Of a stretch of DNA of 64,000 nucleotides, positions 54,301-64,000 are shown piece by piece. Both the position numbers and the translations under genes were made by a program. Numbering within the stretch: position 1 is the first letter of the stretch; each line of letters begins with the position of its first letter. The notes under the pieces were generated by a model, which saw nothing but the letters and a program-made list of their open reading frames with translations, was not told the DNA's origin and made no database searches. Source of the stretch: Archivesica marissinica (Eukaryota > Mollusca > Bivalvia > Venerida > Vesicomyidae); assembly GCA_014843695.1 (NCBI GenBank), contig CM026395.1, positions 46,319,270-46,383,269 on the forward strand. Direction: 5' to 3'.

Positions 54301-56282
54301 CACTGCTAGAAACGCAGCAAGTACGGAAAAAGATAAAAAATATTTTTATTATTTTTATTATTTTTTTCGAAAATTTGCATTTACACTTCATTCACTACTA
54401 CAATACACCACTCACTGCTGGATTACACTACCCACTGCTGGAATACACTCGTACATTCCCCACTGTTCACTGCCAGAAAAGCAAGTACGGAAAAAGATTT
54501 TAAAAAAATGTTATTATTTTAAAAAAAAATTCCCGAAAATTTGCATTTGCACATCATACACTACTAGAATACGTCACTCACTGCTGGATTACACTACCCA
54601 CTGCTGGAATACACTACTCGTACATTCCCCACTGCTCACTGCTAGAAACGCAGCAAGTACGGAAAAAGATAAAAAATATTTTTATTATTTTTATTATTTT
54701 TTTCGAAAATTTGCATTTACACTTCATTCACTACTACAATACACCACTCACTGCTGGATTACACTACTCACTGCTGGAATACACTCGTACAATCCCCACT
54801 ACTCACTGCCAGAAAAGCAAGTACGGAAAAAGATAAAAAAACATTTTTTATTATTTTTATTATTTGTTTTCGAAAATTTGCATTTGCACATCATACACTA
54901 CTAGAATACGCCACTCATTGCTGGATTACACTACCCACTGATGGAATACACTACTCGTACACTGCTCACTGCTAGAAACGCAGCAAGTACGGAAAAAGAT
55001 AAAAAATATTTTTATTATTTTTATTATTTTTTTCGAAAATTTGCATTTACACTTCATTCACTACTACAATACACCACTCACTGCTGGATTACACTACCCA
55101 CTACTGGAATACACTACTCGTACATTCCCCACTGCTCACTGTCAGAAAAGCAAGTACGGAAAAAGATAAAAAAAAAAATTATTATTTATTTAATTTTTTT
55201 TCGAAAATTTGCATTTGCACATCATACACTACTAGAATACGCCACTCACTGCTGGATTACACTACCCACTGCTGGAATACACTCGTACATTCCCCACTGC
55301 TCACTGCCAGAAAAGCAAGTACGGAAAAAGATTTTTAAAAAATGTTATTATTTAAAAAAAATTCCCCCGAAAATTTGCATTTGCACATCATACATTACTA
55401 GAATACGCCACTCACTGCTGGATTACACTACCCACTGCTGGAATACACTACTCGTACATTCCCCACTGCTCACTGCTAGAAACGCAGCAAGTACGGAAAA
55501 AGATAACAAATATTTTTATTATTTTTATTATTATTTTTCGAAAATTTGCATTTACACATCATACACTACTAGAATACGCCACTCACTGCTGGATTACACT
55601 ACCCACTGCTGGAATACACTACTCGTATATTCCCCACTGCTCACTGCTAGAAACGCAGCAAGTACGGAAAAAGATAAAAAATATTTTTATTTTTATTTTA
55701 GAAAATTTGCATTTGCACATCATACACTACTAGAATACGCCACTCACTGCTGGATTACACTACCCACTGCTGGAATACACTACTCGTACATTCCTCACTG
55801 CTCACTGCCAGAACGCAGCAAGTACGGAAAAAGATAAAAAAACATTTTTTATTATTTTTATTATTTGTTTTCGAAAATTTGCATTTGCACATCATACACT
55901 ACTAGAATACGCCACTCACTGCTGGATTACACTACCCACTGCTGGAATACACTACTCGTATATTCCCCACTGCTCACTGCTAGAAACGCAGCAAGTACGG
56001 AAAAAGATAAAAAATATTTTTATTTTTATTTTAGAAAATTTGCATTTGCACATCATACACTACTAGAATACGCCACTCACTGCTGGATTACACTACCCAC
56101 TGCTGGAATACACTGTACGGAAAAAGATAAAAAAACATTTTTTATTATTTTTATTTATTTATTTTCGAAATTTGGCATATACACATCATTCACTACTAGA
56201 ATACATAACTCACTGCTGGATTACACTACTCACTGCTCACTGCCAGCAGTACAGCAGTACACTGCTAACTTCACCCACATCC
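48396..56282. repeat. About 165-bp satellite, about 48 monomers of two types
   Basis: CGAAAATTTGCATT recurs at 49573, 49742, 49909 and 50079 (spacings 169, 167, 170); length varies in the T/A-rich linker. Type A has TTTGCACATCATACACTACT and GCTAGAAACGCAGCAAGTAC. Type B has TTTACACTTCATTCACTACT and GCCAGAAAAGCAAGTACGG. They are intermixed, often alternating. The last monomers (after about 56110) are truncated and diverged. Many 60-300-codon ORFs here are artefacts. Confidence 0.96.
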
Positions 56283-56679
56283 AAGTAGGATATTTCACTT
56301 ATTGACTTCAGGTACATTTAAAGTACCATAACTGAAGCTTTCGGGCATTTTACTGATATCTTGTGTGTACGTAAAAAGTTCAAATATCTTACATTATTGT
56401 CTCAGAATTATCATCTCAAATGCTATTCAATTGATAGTTTATATTTGACATTCTGCTTTACAAGACACATACTCTGTCCATAGTCTACATTTTTATACTT
56501 GACAATTCTCCTTTCTGCCAACATCAACTACATGCACTTAATACTATTTGGACAGTTTAGAGTTTCAAATCTGAACAATTTCGCTCTTTCTTAGTTTTAA
56601 CTTTAAATTAATCAATTTGTATGTAATGATATCGATATATATTATGCCTTTTCACAACATCAACTGTACCAGCCTCTTT
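56283..56679. other. Spacer, no gene seen
   Basis: AT-rich. Nothing recognised. Confidence 0.4.
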
Positions 56680-58572
56680 CAAATGTTCTAGAATACGACC
56701 ACTGCTAAAAAAACCAACCCTCGATGAAAATGTACTAAAAAACTATAGACCAGTGTCAAATTTACCATATGTGTCTAAAATTGCCGAAAAAGTTGTCAGC
56801 ACACGTATTGAAGAACATTTAACATCAAACAGTCTGCATGAGGAACACCAATCTGCATACAGAAAATATCACTCCACAGAAACCGCGTTGGTGAAAGTGC
56901 AAAACGACATTCTTCAATCCCTAGATAAGAGCAATGCTTCTATTCTAGTTCTGCTCGATTTGTCAGCAGCCTTTGACACAATTGACCATGTCACATTGCT
57001 GCATCGTCTTGAAAACCATTTTGGAATTGCCGACAAAGCACTTCAGTGGATAAAATCATATCTCACTGATAGATACCAAACAGTTTGTATTGATGGAAAG
57101 TTGTCCAAACCAGTCAAGATGCATTTCAGTGTTCCTCAAGGTTCGGTGTTAGGCCCTAAATTCTACACCATGTATACAAAGCCCGTTGGTTCCATATGCA
57201 AAAACATGGTCTTAAACATCACTTTTACGCGGATGACTCGCAGCTATATTTATCCTTTGAACCAACGGATGATCAATCACAGTTAGAAACCATACGCCGT
57301 GTTGAAGATTGTTTTAACGAAATTGTTCAATGGATGCACATAAACATGCTCAAATTGAATGCAGACAAGACGGAAGTTATTGTTTTTTGCTCAAAACAAA
57401 AAGAACAATCAGTCGAAAATATCACAATATCTGTTGGAGACTCTGCTATAAAACCATCAAAGTGCGTGAGAAACCTTGGGGCTATGCTAGACTCCCAACT
57501 TAACATGGAACAACATGTAAATTCAGTGTGCAGATCCAGTTATGGGCAGATCAGAAAGATTGGTCATATCAGAAAATTCCTTACAACCCATGCAACAAAA
57601 ACCCTAGTAAATTCGCTTGTGACATCGAGAATGGACTATTGTAATGGGCTGCTTCATGGTGTATCAAAATCAACGATTTCCAAATTACAGAATGTTCAAC
57701 ACACAGCTGCCCGCCTGATATCAAAAACGTCCCGGTTCGACCACGTGTCTCCTATTCTTGAAGATCTCCACTGGCTACCCGTCAACTACAGAATTAAATA
57801 CAAAATCCTAACACTAACATATAAAGCACTAAATGACAAAGGCCCAGTTTACATTAAAAACATGCTGAAAGTGTACCACCCTAAGAGAACATTAAGATCG
57901 CAAAATGGTTCCCTTAGACTAGTCGAGGAGGACCCAAGACACATTAAGTCAGTGACATATGGTGACAGAAGATTTGAAGTAGCCGCACCAAAACTATGGA
58001 ACGCCCTTCCCAATGGAATCAGGGACTCAAAATCGTTGTGTTCCTTTAAAACATCTTTGAAAACACACCTTTTCAAACAAGCGTATGGATGTTAAATATC
58101 AATGATATCCAAATTACATGTTGATAGTTTTTCCTTTTTTTTAATATTATTCATAAATGAAGTTATGTTGTTTTAATGAAAGATTTAATAATAATTTTTA
58201 AATGTTTTTATTTTTGTTTATTTCTTAAGGTTATTTAAATCAAAGATATTAGGAATTATATATCTTATCTTAGGCATCTTATATTAGTTTTCAGTTCTTA
58301 TAATTTTTAATGTTCTAATGTTTCGATAACTTGTTTCATTAATAATTATGTAGGTTTTATTTAATTTTAGTTTCTTTAGTTTAGTAATTTTAGTTTTAAG
58401 ATCCATATTTTTCAATCTCTAATTACTTTTTATACAGGTATTGTATTGTCATGTTTTGCTTACTTATTCATGTTTTACCATATCTGTGATATGTCATATG
58501 TTCAACTGTAAAGCGCCTTTGAGCGCATACCTTATTATGAAAAGGGCGCTATATAAATGTGGTATATTATTA
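56680..58572 (+). mobile_element. 5'-truncated L2/CR1-like LINE
   Basis: RT and C-terminal domain followed by a 3' UTR that ends GCGCCTTTGAGCGC...GGGCGCTATATAAATG and a short TATT-rich tail. That hairpin-like terminus is the well-known 3' signature of L2-type LINEs. The endonuclease region is absent. Confidence 0.87.
56690..58095 (+). pseudogene. L2-like reverse transcriptase remnant with one frameshift
   Basis: First part (to about 57190): NYRPVSNLPYVSKIAEKVV, LDLSAAFDTIDH, SVPQGSVLGP. Second part (57196-58095): the catalytic HFYADDSQLYLSF box, then the CR1/L2 C-terminal landmarks RMDYCNGLLHG, LHWLPVNYRIKYKI and APKLWNALPNGIR. The break lies in a run of five A near 57200 and looks like loss of one base. 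Translation is open upstream of 56753 without an ATG, as expected for a 5'-truncated copy. Confidence 0.88.
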
Positions 58573-58859
58573 ACATCAAGCATATCAGACTCCACTCTTG
58601 AATTTATGTATTTCCCATGCGCTCGCTTACTCTAATTTCAGATAATAGACTCACATACTTCTCATTTATTTCTCAAATCTGATTAATAATTCTCATTTAA
58701 CTATGCTTACTTTAATAGATTTACTTTTTAGACAATCCTCATAAGTTTACCACAATGTGTATGTTATATCATATTTCATTTTCGTATTATAGTATTATAG
58801 ATACTAAATTAACTATGCAATTCTTTTTCTATTTTTCCACTCACTCCTTGATTTGAAAA
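58573..58859. other. Short AT-rich spacer between LINEs
   Basis: No gene seen. Could include the extreme 5' UTR of the next LINE. Confidence 0.4.
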
Positions 58860-58974
58860 TGTTTGGATGTTGGGCGGTCTTCATTCGCTGTGTGCGATTG
58901 CATGCTCTTTGCAATGTGGTTTCTGATGTTACTCACATCAGTTACATAAGAATATTGATTATTCTACACTGATC

Positions 58975-60435
58975 ATGCCATCGTACACCAGTCCATGGAA
59001 ATTCTCACTCTTCTTACATACAATTACACTTCTGTCTATCGTAGCAAATAAAACATACAACTATAGTGTATATTCGCAAGTACGTTCACAAATAAAATAT
59101 AACATTGTTTATCCAACCAAACATGCCATTCCAGGAATAAACAACTTACCCAACACACGCTTCATCGAAATATCTCTTCTCCTGCTTACTGGCATGGTAC
59201 TTGCTGCTTGGCTTAGCTACTTACTGATCATAGCAGGTGATGTTCATCCGAACCCTGGTCCGTCTTCAACACATTCCACAAGCTCTACTTGCTCCTCCCT
59301 TCCCCCCATGTCGCAGTCACTGTCCGATCTCATGTCGAAATCTAACTGTCGATCTAGTCTACACTACAACGTGCAGAGTCTTTTGAACAAAGTAGAGGTC
59401 CTTGAAGCAGAGTTCAGTTCCTTTGATATTATTTCATTTTCAGAGACATGGTTAAATTCTAATATTTGCAACGATGATCTGAAGTTCAGAGACTTTCACA
59501 TTCCAGAGAGGAAAGATAGAGTCGGGAACAGTCATGGTGGGGTTATTGTCTATGTGGAGAACAATTTACATTTCAAGAGGCGACAAGACCTCGAACCCAG
59601 AGGACTTGAATGTATTTGGGTGGAACTGTATCCGTCTCAATCGAGGCGCATCTTGTTTGGCACTTTTTATCGGCCTCCTAATGCTGACGCTCATTACACA
59701 TCCTTGATAGAAGATTCACTTGGCCTTGCGATGGACTCAAATATCTCAGATGTAATTGTAACAGGAGATTTCAATTTCAATCTATCTATCCCCAACCTGT
59801 ACCGTAAGCGTACTTCTATATGTCACCAGTTCAATCTGGAACAACTCATTTCCGAACCGACTCATTTTACCGAGTCTTCTTCCGCTATTCTTGATCTATT
59901 TGTTGTTTCGTGTAGTCATTGTGTTGTAGCATCAGGTGTTGGAGAACCTATTCTAGATCAAAATGTCAGATTTCATTGTCCAATCTACTCTTTGTTTGCA
60001 TTTTCTAAACCTCGGGTTAAGACTTTTAAACGTTTTATTTGGCTATACGACCGTGGTGATTATGACACTTTAAGAAACAAAATATGCGACACGGATTGGG
60101 AAGCACTAAAGGATGATGACACTGAAATATATACAACTTCTGTCACTCACAAACTTCTTGAACTATCCAAGCAAAGCATTTCTACCAGAACCATTACTGT
60201 AAAACCAGATGATTCACCTTGGATAACTACACACGTAAAACGGAAAATTCGCAAAAGGAAAAAACTTTATCAAAGAGCGAAACACTCACAAAACCCACGA
60301 CACTGGCAAACATTTAAACTGGTTCGCAATGAGATAGTTTCTCAAATTCGCACTGCAAAACAAATCATTTTAGTAAGATGTCGGAAGCACTACAATCGGA
60401 TACAACCTCACAAAAAGACTGGTGGAAGATTGTAA
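58975..60435 (+). CDS. LINE ORF: hydrophobic N-terminus, 2A-like motif, APE endonuclease
   Basis: 486 residues from ATG 58975. A hydrophobic segment at about 66-87 leads directly into G88-D-V-H-P-N-P-G-P96, a 2A-like ribosome-skipping motif; the usual D-x-E-x-NPGP glutamate is H91. From about 127 comes an APE endonuclease that nicks the target DNA: N132, E157 (SETWL), D265 and N267 (TGDFNFN), D307 (ILDLF) and H334. The usual SDH triad reads RFH, so its Asp is absent. The residues after about 470 are out of frame; the reading continues in the ORF starting at 60378, so there is a frameshift near 60370. Confidence 0.85.
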   Translation: MPSYTSPWKFSLFLHTITLLSIVANKTYNYSVYSQVRSQIKYNIVYPTKHAIPGINNLPNTRFIEISLLLLTGMVLAAWLSYLLIIAGDVHPNPGPSSTHSTSSTCSSLPPMSQSLSDLMSKSNCRSSLHYNVQSLLNKVEVLEAEFSSFDIISFSETWLNSNICNDDLKFRDFHIPERKDRVGNSHGGVIVYVENNLHFKRRQDLEPRGLECIWVELYPSQSRRILFGTFYRPPNADAHYTSLIEDSLGLAMDSNISDVIVTGDFNFNLSIPNLYRKRTSICHQFNLEQLISEPTHFTESSSAILDLFVVSCSHCVVASGVGEPILDQNVRFHCPIYSLFAFSKPRVKTFKRFIWLYDRGDYDTLRNKICDTDWEALKDDDTEIYTTSVTHKLLELSKQSISTRTITVKPDDSPWITTHVKRKIRKRKKLYQRAKHSQNPRHWQTFKLVRNEIVSQIRTAKQIILVRCRKHYNRIQPHKKTGGRL

Positions 60436-62267
60436 AAGGATTCATAGCATCCAATGAGAAACGAACAATGCCAGCCCTTAAACACCCACACACAATACCA
60501 GCACTTAAACACCCACACACAATACCAGCCCTTAAACACCCACACACAATACCAGCACTTAAACACCCACACACAATACCAGCACTTAAACACCCACACA
60601 CAATACCAGCACTTAAACACCCACACACAATACCAGCACTTAAACACCCACACACAATACCAGCACTTAAACACCCACACACAATACCAGCACTTAAACA
60701 CCCACACACGCAAGAACTCGTCTTTGATACTAAATCCAAATCTGATCTCTTAAATGAATTCTTTTGTAGTCAATCTTCTTTGAACAACTCAGACAAAGAC
60801 CTTCCTAAAAACTATTATCAAGAGCCCACACACAAACTCCTAACTATATCTGTTACTCCTCAAGACGTGGAGGATGCTCTTAAAACACTCAAAACTAACA
60901 AAGCCTCAGGTCCTGACGAGATCAGTAACCGCATTCTTCCAGAGACTGCTTCAGTACTAAAATACCCGCTTCGTTCCTTGTTCAATCATTCATTGCAATG
61001 CTGTAAAGTTCCGCTGTTCTGGAAAGACGCTCATGTTTGTGCTATCTTCAAGAAAGGCGACCCTTCATTGCCTAACAACTATCGCCCAATTTCGCTTCAT
61101 TGCTGTGTTGAAAAAGTCTTTGAAAGAATCATCTTCAAGTACCTGTACAATTTCATGAATGCAAATAATTTCATTTCACATCTACAATCTGGATTTAAGC
61201 CAGGGGATTCATCAGTGAACCAATTGACATATCTCTACAATACATTTTGCAAGGCACTTGATGACGGCTTTGAAATTCGCACAGTCTTCTTTGATATAAG
61301 TAAAGCTTTCGACAAGGTCTGGCATAACGGTCTCCTATTGAAACTTCGTAAAGCAGGTATTGATGGGCCTCTTTTGTCTTGGTTCTCTGATTATCTTTCC
61401 AACAGACGTCAAACTGTCATTCTTCCTGGCGCCAAATCTAACTGGTGTTCGCTGGTACCCCAAGGATCCATCCTCGGTGCACTTCTGTTTTTAGTATATA
61501 TCAATGACATTGTGGAAGACGTAGGTGCTAAGATACATCTATTTGCCGATGACACGAGTCTACACATTGTCGTCGACCAACCTGTAATTTCAGCCCAAAT
61601 ACTGCAATCTGATATCAATAAACTATCCAATTGGGCGGAGGCATGGTTAGTCACATTTAATCATTCAAAAACTGAATCTATGATCATCTCACGCAAAACA
61701 CATAGACCACATCACCCAGCATTACTCATGAATAATCAACGAATCTCATCCGTCACGTCTCATAAACACCTTGATGTCCACTTCTCAAACGACAGCTCTT
61801 GGCATACTCATGTAACTCATATTACTGATAAAGCATGGAAGAGAATACATATCATGCGAAGATTCAAATTCCTATTGGAAAGACGATCACTTGAAACCAT
61901 TTATACTTCTTTCATCAGACCAATTCTAGAATATGCCGACGTTCTGTACTGCAATTGCACTCAGTATGAAAAAGACGAACTCGACAAGATCCAGAATGAA
62001 GCTTCTCGAATTGCTTCCCGTGCAACAAAACTTGTTTCTCTTCATAAACTACATAGGGAAGTCCGGTGGGAATCATTAGACAAACGTCGACTTAACCACA
62101 GACTTACTCTTTTGTATAAAATGAAAAATGGTCTTACTCCCAAACATCTATCTTCTCTTGTGCCACAAAGTGTGGGTGAAACTACCAGATACAACCTAAG
62201 AAACGCAGCTAATATTAATGGTATTTCAACCCGTACTGCACTCTGCTACAACTCGTTTCTACCTTAA
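60378..62267 (+). CDS. LINE ORF continued: linker with nine 9-residue repeats, then RT
   Basis: 629 residues in a frame different from the endonuclease part; the ATG at 60378 is probably internal to the original ORF. DWWKIVKGF precedes nine copies of PALKHPHT(I) at residues 32-111. RT follows: KASGPDEISN, NYRPISL, FFDISKAFDKVWH, LVPQGSILGALLF, catalytic LFADDTSL at about 388-391, and SHKHLDVHFS. The thumb-side region FIRPILEYADVLY comes after. It copies LINE RNA at the nicked target in family members. The frame ends at 62267, where a small deletion shifts translation into the next ORF. Confidence 0.87.
   Translation: MSEALQSDTTSQKDWWKIVKGFIASNEKRTMPALKHPHTIPALKHPHTIPALKHPHTIPALKHPHTIPALKHPHTIPALKHPHTIPALKHPHTIPALKHPHTIPALKHPHTQELVFDTKSKSDLLNEFFCSQSSLNNSDKDLPKNYYQEPTHKLLTISVTPQDVEDALKTLKTNKASGPDEISNRILPETASVLKYPLRSLFNHSLQCCKVPLFWKDAHVCAIFKKGDPSLPNNYRPISLHCCVEKVFERIIFKYLYNFMNANNFISHLQSGFKPGDSSVNQLTYLYNTFCKALDDGFEIRTVFFDISKAFDKVWHNGLLLKLRKAGIDGPLLSWFSDYLSNRRQTVILPGAKSNWCSLVPQGSILGALLFLVYINDIVEDVGAKIHLFADDTSLHIVVDQPVISAQILQSDINKLSNWAEAWLVTFNHSKTESMIISRKTHRPHHPALLMNNQRISSVTSHKHLDVHFSNDSSWHTHVTHITDKAWKRIHIMRRFKFLLERRSLETIYTSFIRPILEYADVLYCNCTQYEKDELDKIQNEASRIASRATKLVSLHKLHREVRWESLDKRRLNHRLTLLYKMKNGLTPKHLSSLVPQSVGETTRYNLRNAANINGISTRTALCYNSFLP
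60471..60710 (+). repeat. 27-bp in-frame coding minisatellite, nine copies
   Basis: CCAGCACTTAAACACCCACA + CACAATA repeated with only CCC/CAC changes. 27 is nine codons, so the RT frame is preserved. Confidence 0.95.
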
Positions 62268-62287
62268 GAGATTGGAATAATATATCT

Positions 62288-62689
62288 ATGCAACAACAAA
62301 GCTCTCCTACACTATCTTCTTTCAAACACAGTCATCGTGGAAATATTTCTAAAACTCCTAAATACTTTTATGTTGGCTCCAGGAAATGGCAAGTTTATCA
62401 TGCCCGATTACGTACTGAGTGCTGCTCCTTAACCCAACACCTGTACAGCAAAAACTTATCTCCAACATCTCTTTGCCAATGCGGTCTTGTTGAAAGTAAT
62501 CACCATTTCCTCTTGGAATGCACACTATATACCAACATCAGAGCAAAACTAATACAAGAAACTTCTATATACTGTACAGTAACTTTGTACACTCTATTAC
62601 ACGGAGATCAAAACCTTTGCGACAACATCAACAGCAGAATCTGTCTTGCTGTACAGGACTATATAAGGGACAGTAAACGTTTTCCATGA
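62288..62689 (+). pseudogene. C-terminal end of the LINE polyprotein, frameshifted
   Basis: Continues the RT protein out of frame (LRDWNNISM just upstream). Contains YHARLRTECCSLTQHLYSKN and CQCGLVESNHHFLLEC, a CxC-x8-H-x4-C-type motif (a second H precedes the assigned one) typical of the C-terminus of these LINE proteins and probably nucleic-acid binding. Confidence 0.8.
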
Positions 62690-63292
62690 ACTTGAATGAC
62701 TGACCTGTTCCTGGCTCTCAACATTCCAAATCAAATCTCAAGATCTTATTTCTTCTACTTGAATTGAAAACAACTAGGATGATTTATCGGCAAAGTTGAT
62801 TGACTCTTTTATTTATTATTACTTAATTTTATATTTATTATTACTTAAGATGAACACTAAGTGTATTAGTTACAAATACCATACATTTTAAGCCACTGAG
62901 ATAAATATCTAGCAAACTATATCGATATCATACCATACCTCACTTTACCTAATAATCTATTACACTTAAACTCAACCATATTCTTTTTATTAGCATTCCT
63001 CAATATTATAATATTCTGACTTCTATTATTATAATGTCTTTTTTCTTATCTCAACTACATTATCGTATTTTTTCTATCTAAATCGAATTATGAATCTTGT
63101 ATTGTTAAACATTTCAAGCACATTATTTTACCGCCAACTTTACAGCAAACGAGTTTCGAAGGAGAAGACCTTTATAAGCTAATCTAGCTTTCGGATCTAA
63201 TCCTTTTTCAAAACATAAAATATTATATTGTAATGTAATTGCTATATGTATATATGTTACATTGTTTGAAATAAAATATGTTTAAACTAATA
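62690..63292 (+). other. LINE 3' UTR
   Basis: AT-rich. Ends with GTTTCGAAGGAGAAGACCTT...TCCTTTTTCAAAACATAAAA and ATAAAATATGTTTAAACTAA, a plausible LINE terminus. No target-site duplication was identified. Confidence 0.6.
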
Positions 63293-63417
63293 AACGTTAA
63301 GCACAAAGTAAATATTGATGACTACACTATATTTAAACAATAGCAAGATATGTTTTGTGTTTAGTCAAACCAAGGTCACTGGTCTACAACTGTGGCGCGT
63401 AAGAAAATAAGAAAGAA

Positions 63418-63675
63418 CGTGGGAGTCATGATAGCGCAGTGGTAGAGCAGTAGTAGCGCGTTCACTTCAGGTGCGGACGGCCAGGAGTTCACTGTAGGCG
63501 TCATGATCGAGTGTGCCCTTTCAAGGCATTTTAATTCCACATTACCTCTTCTAGACATTACCTCTTCTACCTCATGGCGATGGATTCCATCAAGAATGAA
63601 GTCTCGAGAGCGATTAATATAAGTTGTATGAACTTGTTTCGCAATCAAGCTAAATATATTTGTATAAACTAATCT
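63418..63675 (+). mobile_element. SINE-2 copy with duplicated head and body pieces
   Basis: Head GTCATGATAGCGCAGTGGTA carries an extra GAGCAGTAGTA before AGCGCGTTCACTTCAGGTGC. In the body ACATTACCTCTTCTA is duplicated. Tail AGCGATTAATATAAGTTGTA...CGCAATCAAGC. Confidence 0.83.
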
Positions 63676-63799
63676 AAGAAAGAACTTGATGATACACTGT
63701 TGGCAAGTGACTATATGCACAGGGGGCCATCGTACGGCCCCACTACACGGCCTCCACTACCCGTAGTCATTGTCCGACCGGTATAGGTTCTGTTGTATA

Positions 63800-64000
63800 A
63801 CATAGCTTTTGTTAACAGCTTAGTTCATATGGCAGCTTTCCAGGTCGTGTATTGGTCGAGGAAGACCCTGGGTGGCGCTGCTCCTTCGAGCAGTATTTCG
63901 GGCACGGACCGGTACCCGGATAGAACCACTGACTATCAGCAAGGCAGCTGGATAGAGTCCTCACATGAACTTATTCAACAGCCTAAGTGGGATTCGAACC
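63800..64000 (-). mobile_element. SINE-E copy, tRNA head cut by the window edge
   Basis: AACAGCTTAGTTCATATGGC, GAGCAGTATTTCGGGCACGG, AAGGCAGCTGGATAGAGTCC and, at the edge, GTGGGATTCGAACC (B-box complement). Minus orientation; the head continues beyond base 64000. Confidence 0.75.

Larger units (their letters stand above)
58860..63292 (+). mobile_element. Near full-length APE-type LINE with 2A-like motif
   Basis: Leader from about 58860, coding region 58975-62689 with two frameshifts, and a long AT-rich 3' UTR ending near TGTTTGAAATAAAATATG at about 63275. Endonuclease, RT and a C-terminal CCHC-like motif are present with no separate ORF1. Clade is CR1/Jockey-like by motif style; a tree would be needed. 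Confidence 0.82.

Noticed and set aside
48394..56305. Series of ORFs with FAFAHHTLLEYATHCWITLP or CICTSYTTRIRHSLLDYTTH
   Set aside because: Satellite monomers read in different frames; lengths vary with the T-run linker.

Overview
The window reads as repeat-dense nuclear DNA from an invertebrate animal, most probably a mollusc. That inference rests on four kinds of evidence: several tRNA-headed SINE families, APE-type LINEs, a Gmr1-like Ty3/Gypsy element, and many minisatellites, all AT-rich and eukaryotic in style. The species cannot be named from sequence alone. I see no convincing host protein gene. Every protein-coding stretch I can identify belongs to a retroelement. About 22 kb (a third) is tandem repeat, and 39223-40222 is a 1000-base assembly gap.

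Layout. 1-830: 5' end of a minus-strand Jockey-type LINE (ORF1 start and 5' UTR), running off the left edge. 1.7-5.5 kb: five different tandem arrays almost back to back. 5.6-7.1 kb: 3' end of a minus-strand LINE with a complete RNase H domain. 7.1-9.4 kb: old long-period repeats carrying a nested SINE and TTAA-flanked MITE. 9.4-12.7 kb: five more minisatellites. 14.7-17.2 kb: a dead minus-strand LINE. 18-30 kb: many SINE copies of five families, a 73-bp array grown out of a SINE, and a 32/33-bp array. 30.8-35.5 kb: a 35-bp array (about 105 copies) and a 26-bp array. 36.4-39.2 kb: a possible 27-nt microexon, a 31-bp array and a 44-bp array that runs into the gap.

40.2-47.9 kb holds the most interesting element: an LTR retrotransposon with intact gag and pol. 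Its pol order is protease-integrase-RT-RNase H although the RT is of Ty3/Gypsy type, the hallmark of Gmr1-like elements. Gag and pol share one frame and are separated by a single TAA, and the capsid part of Gag resembles a SCAN domain. A second, solo LTR of the same family lies 481 bp downstream in inverted orientation.

48.4-56.3 kb is a roughly 165-bp satellite with two intermingled monomer types. 56.7-58.6 kb is an L2-like LINE 3' part, and 58.9-63.3 kb is a near full-length LINE with a 2A-like motif and an in-frame 27-bp coding expansion. The right end has two more SINEs. How the pieces work together: the SINEs have no enzymes and must borrow LINE machinery, and shared 3' tails between SINE families hint at common partners. 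The Gmr1-like element is the only one here with undamaged reading frames. Nothing in the window looks like a host pathway or operon.
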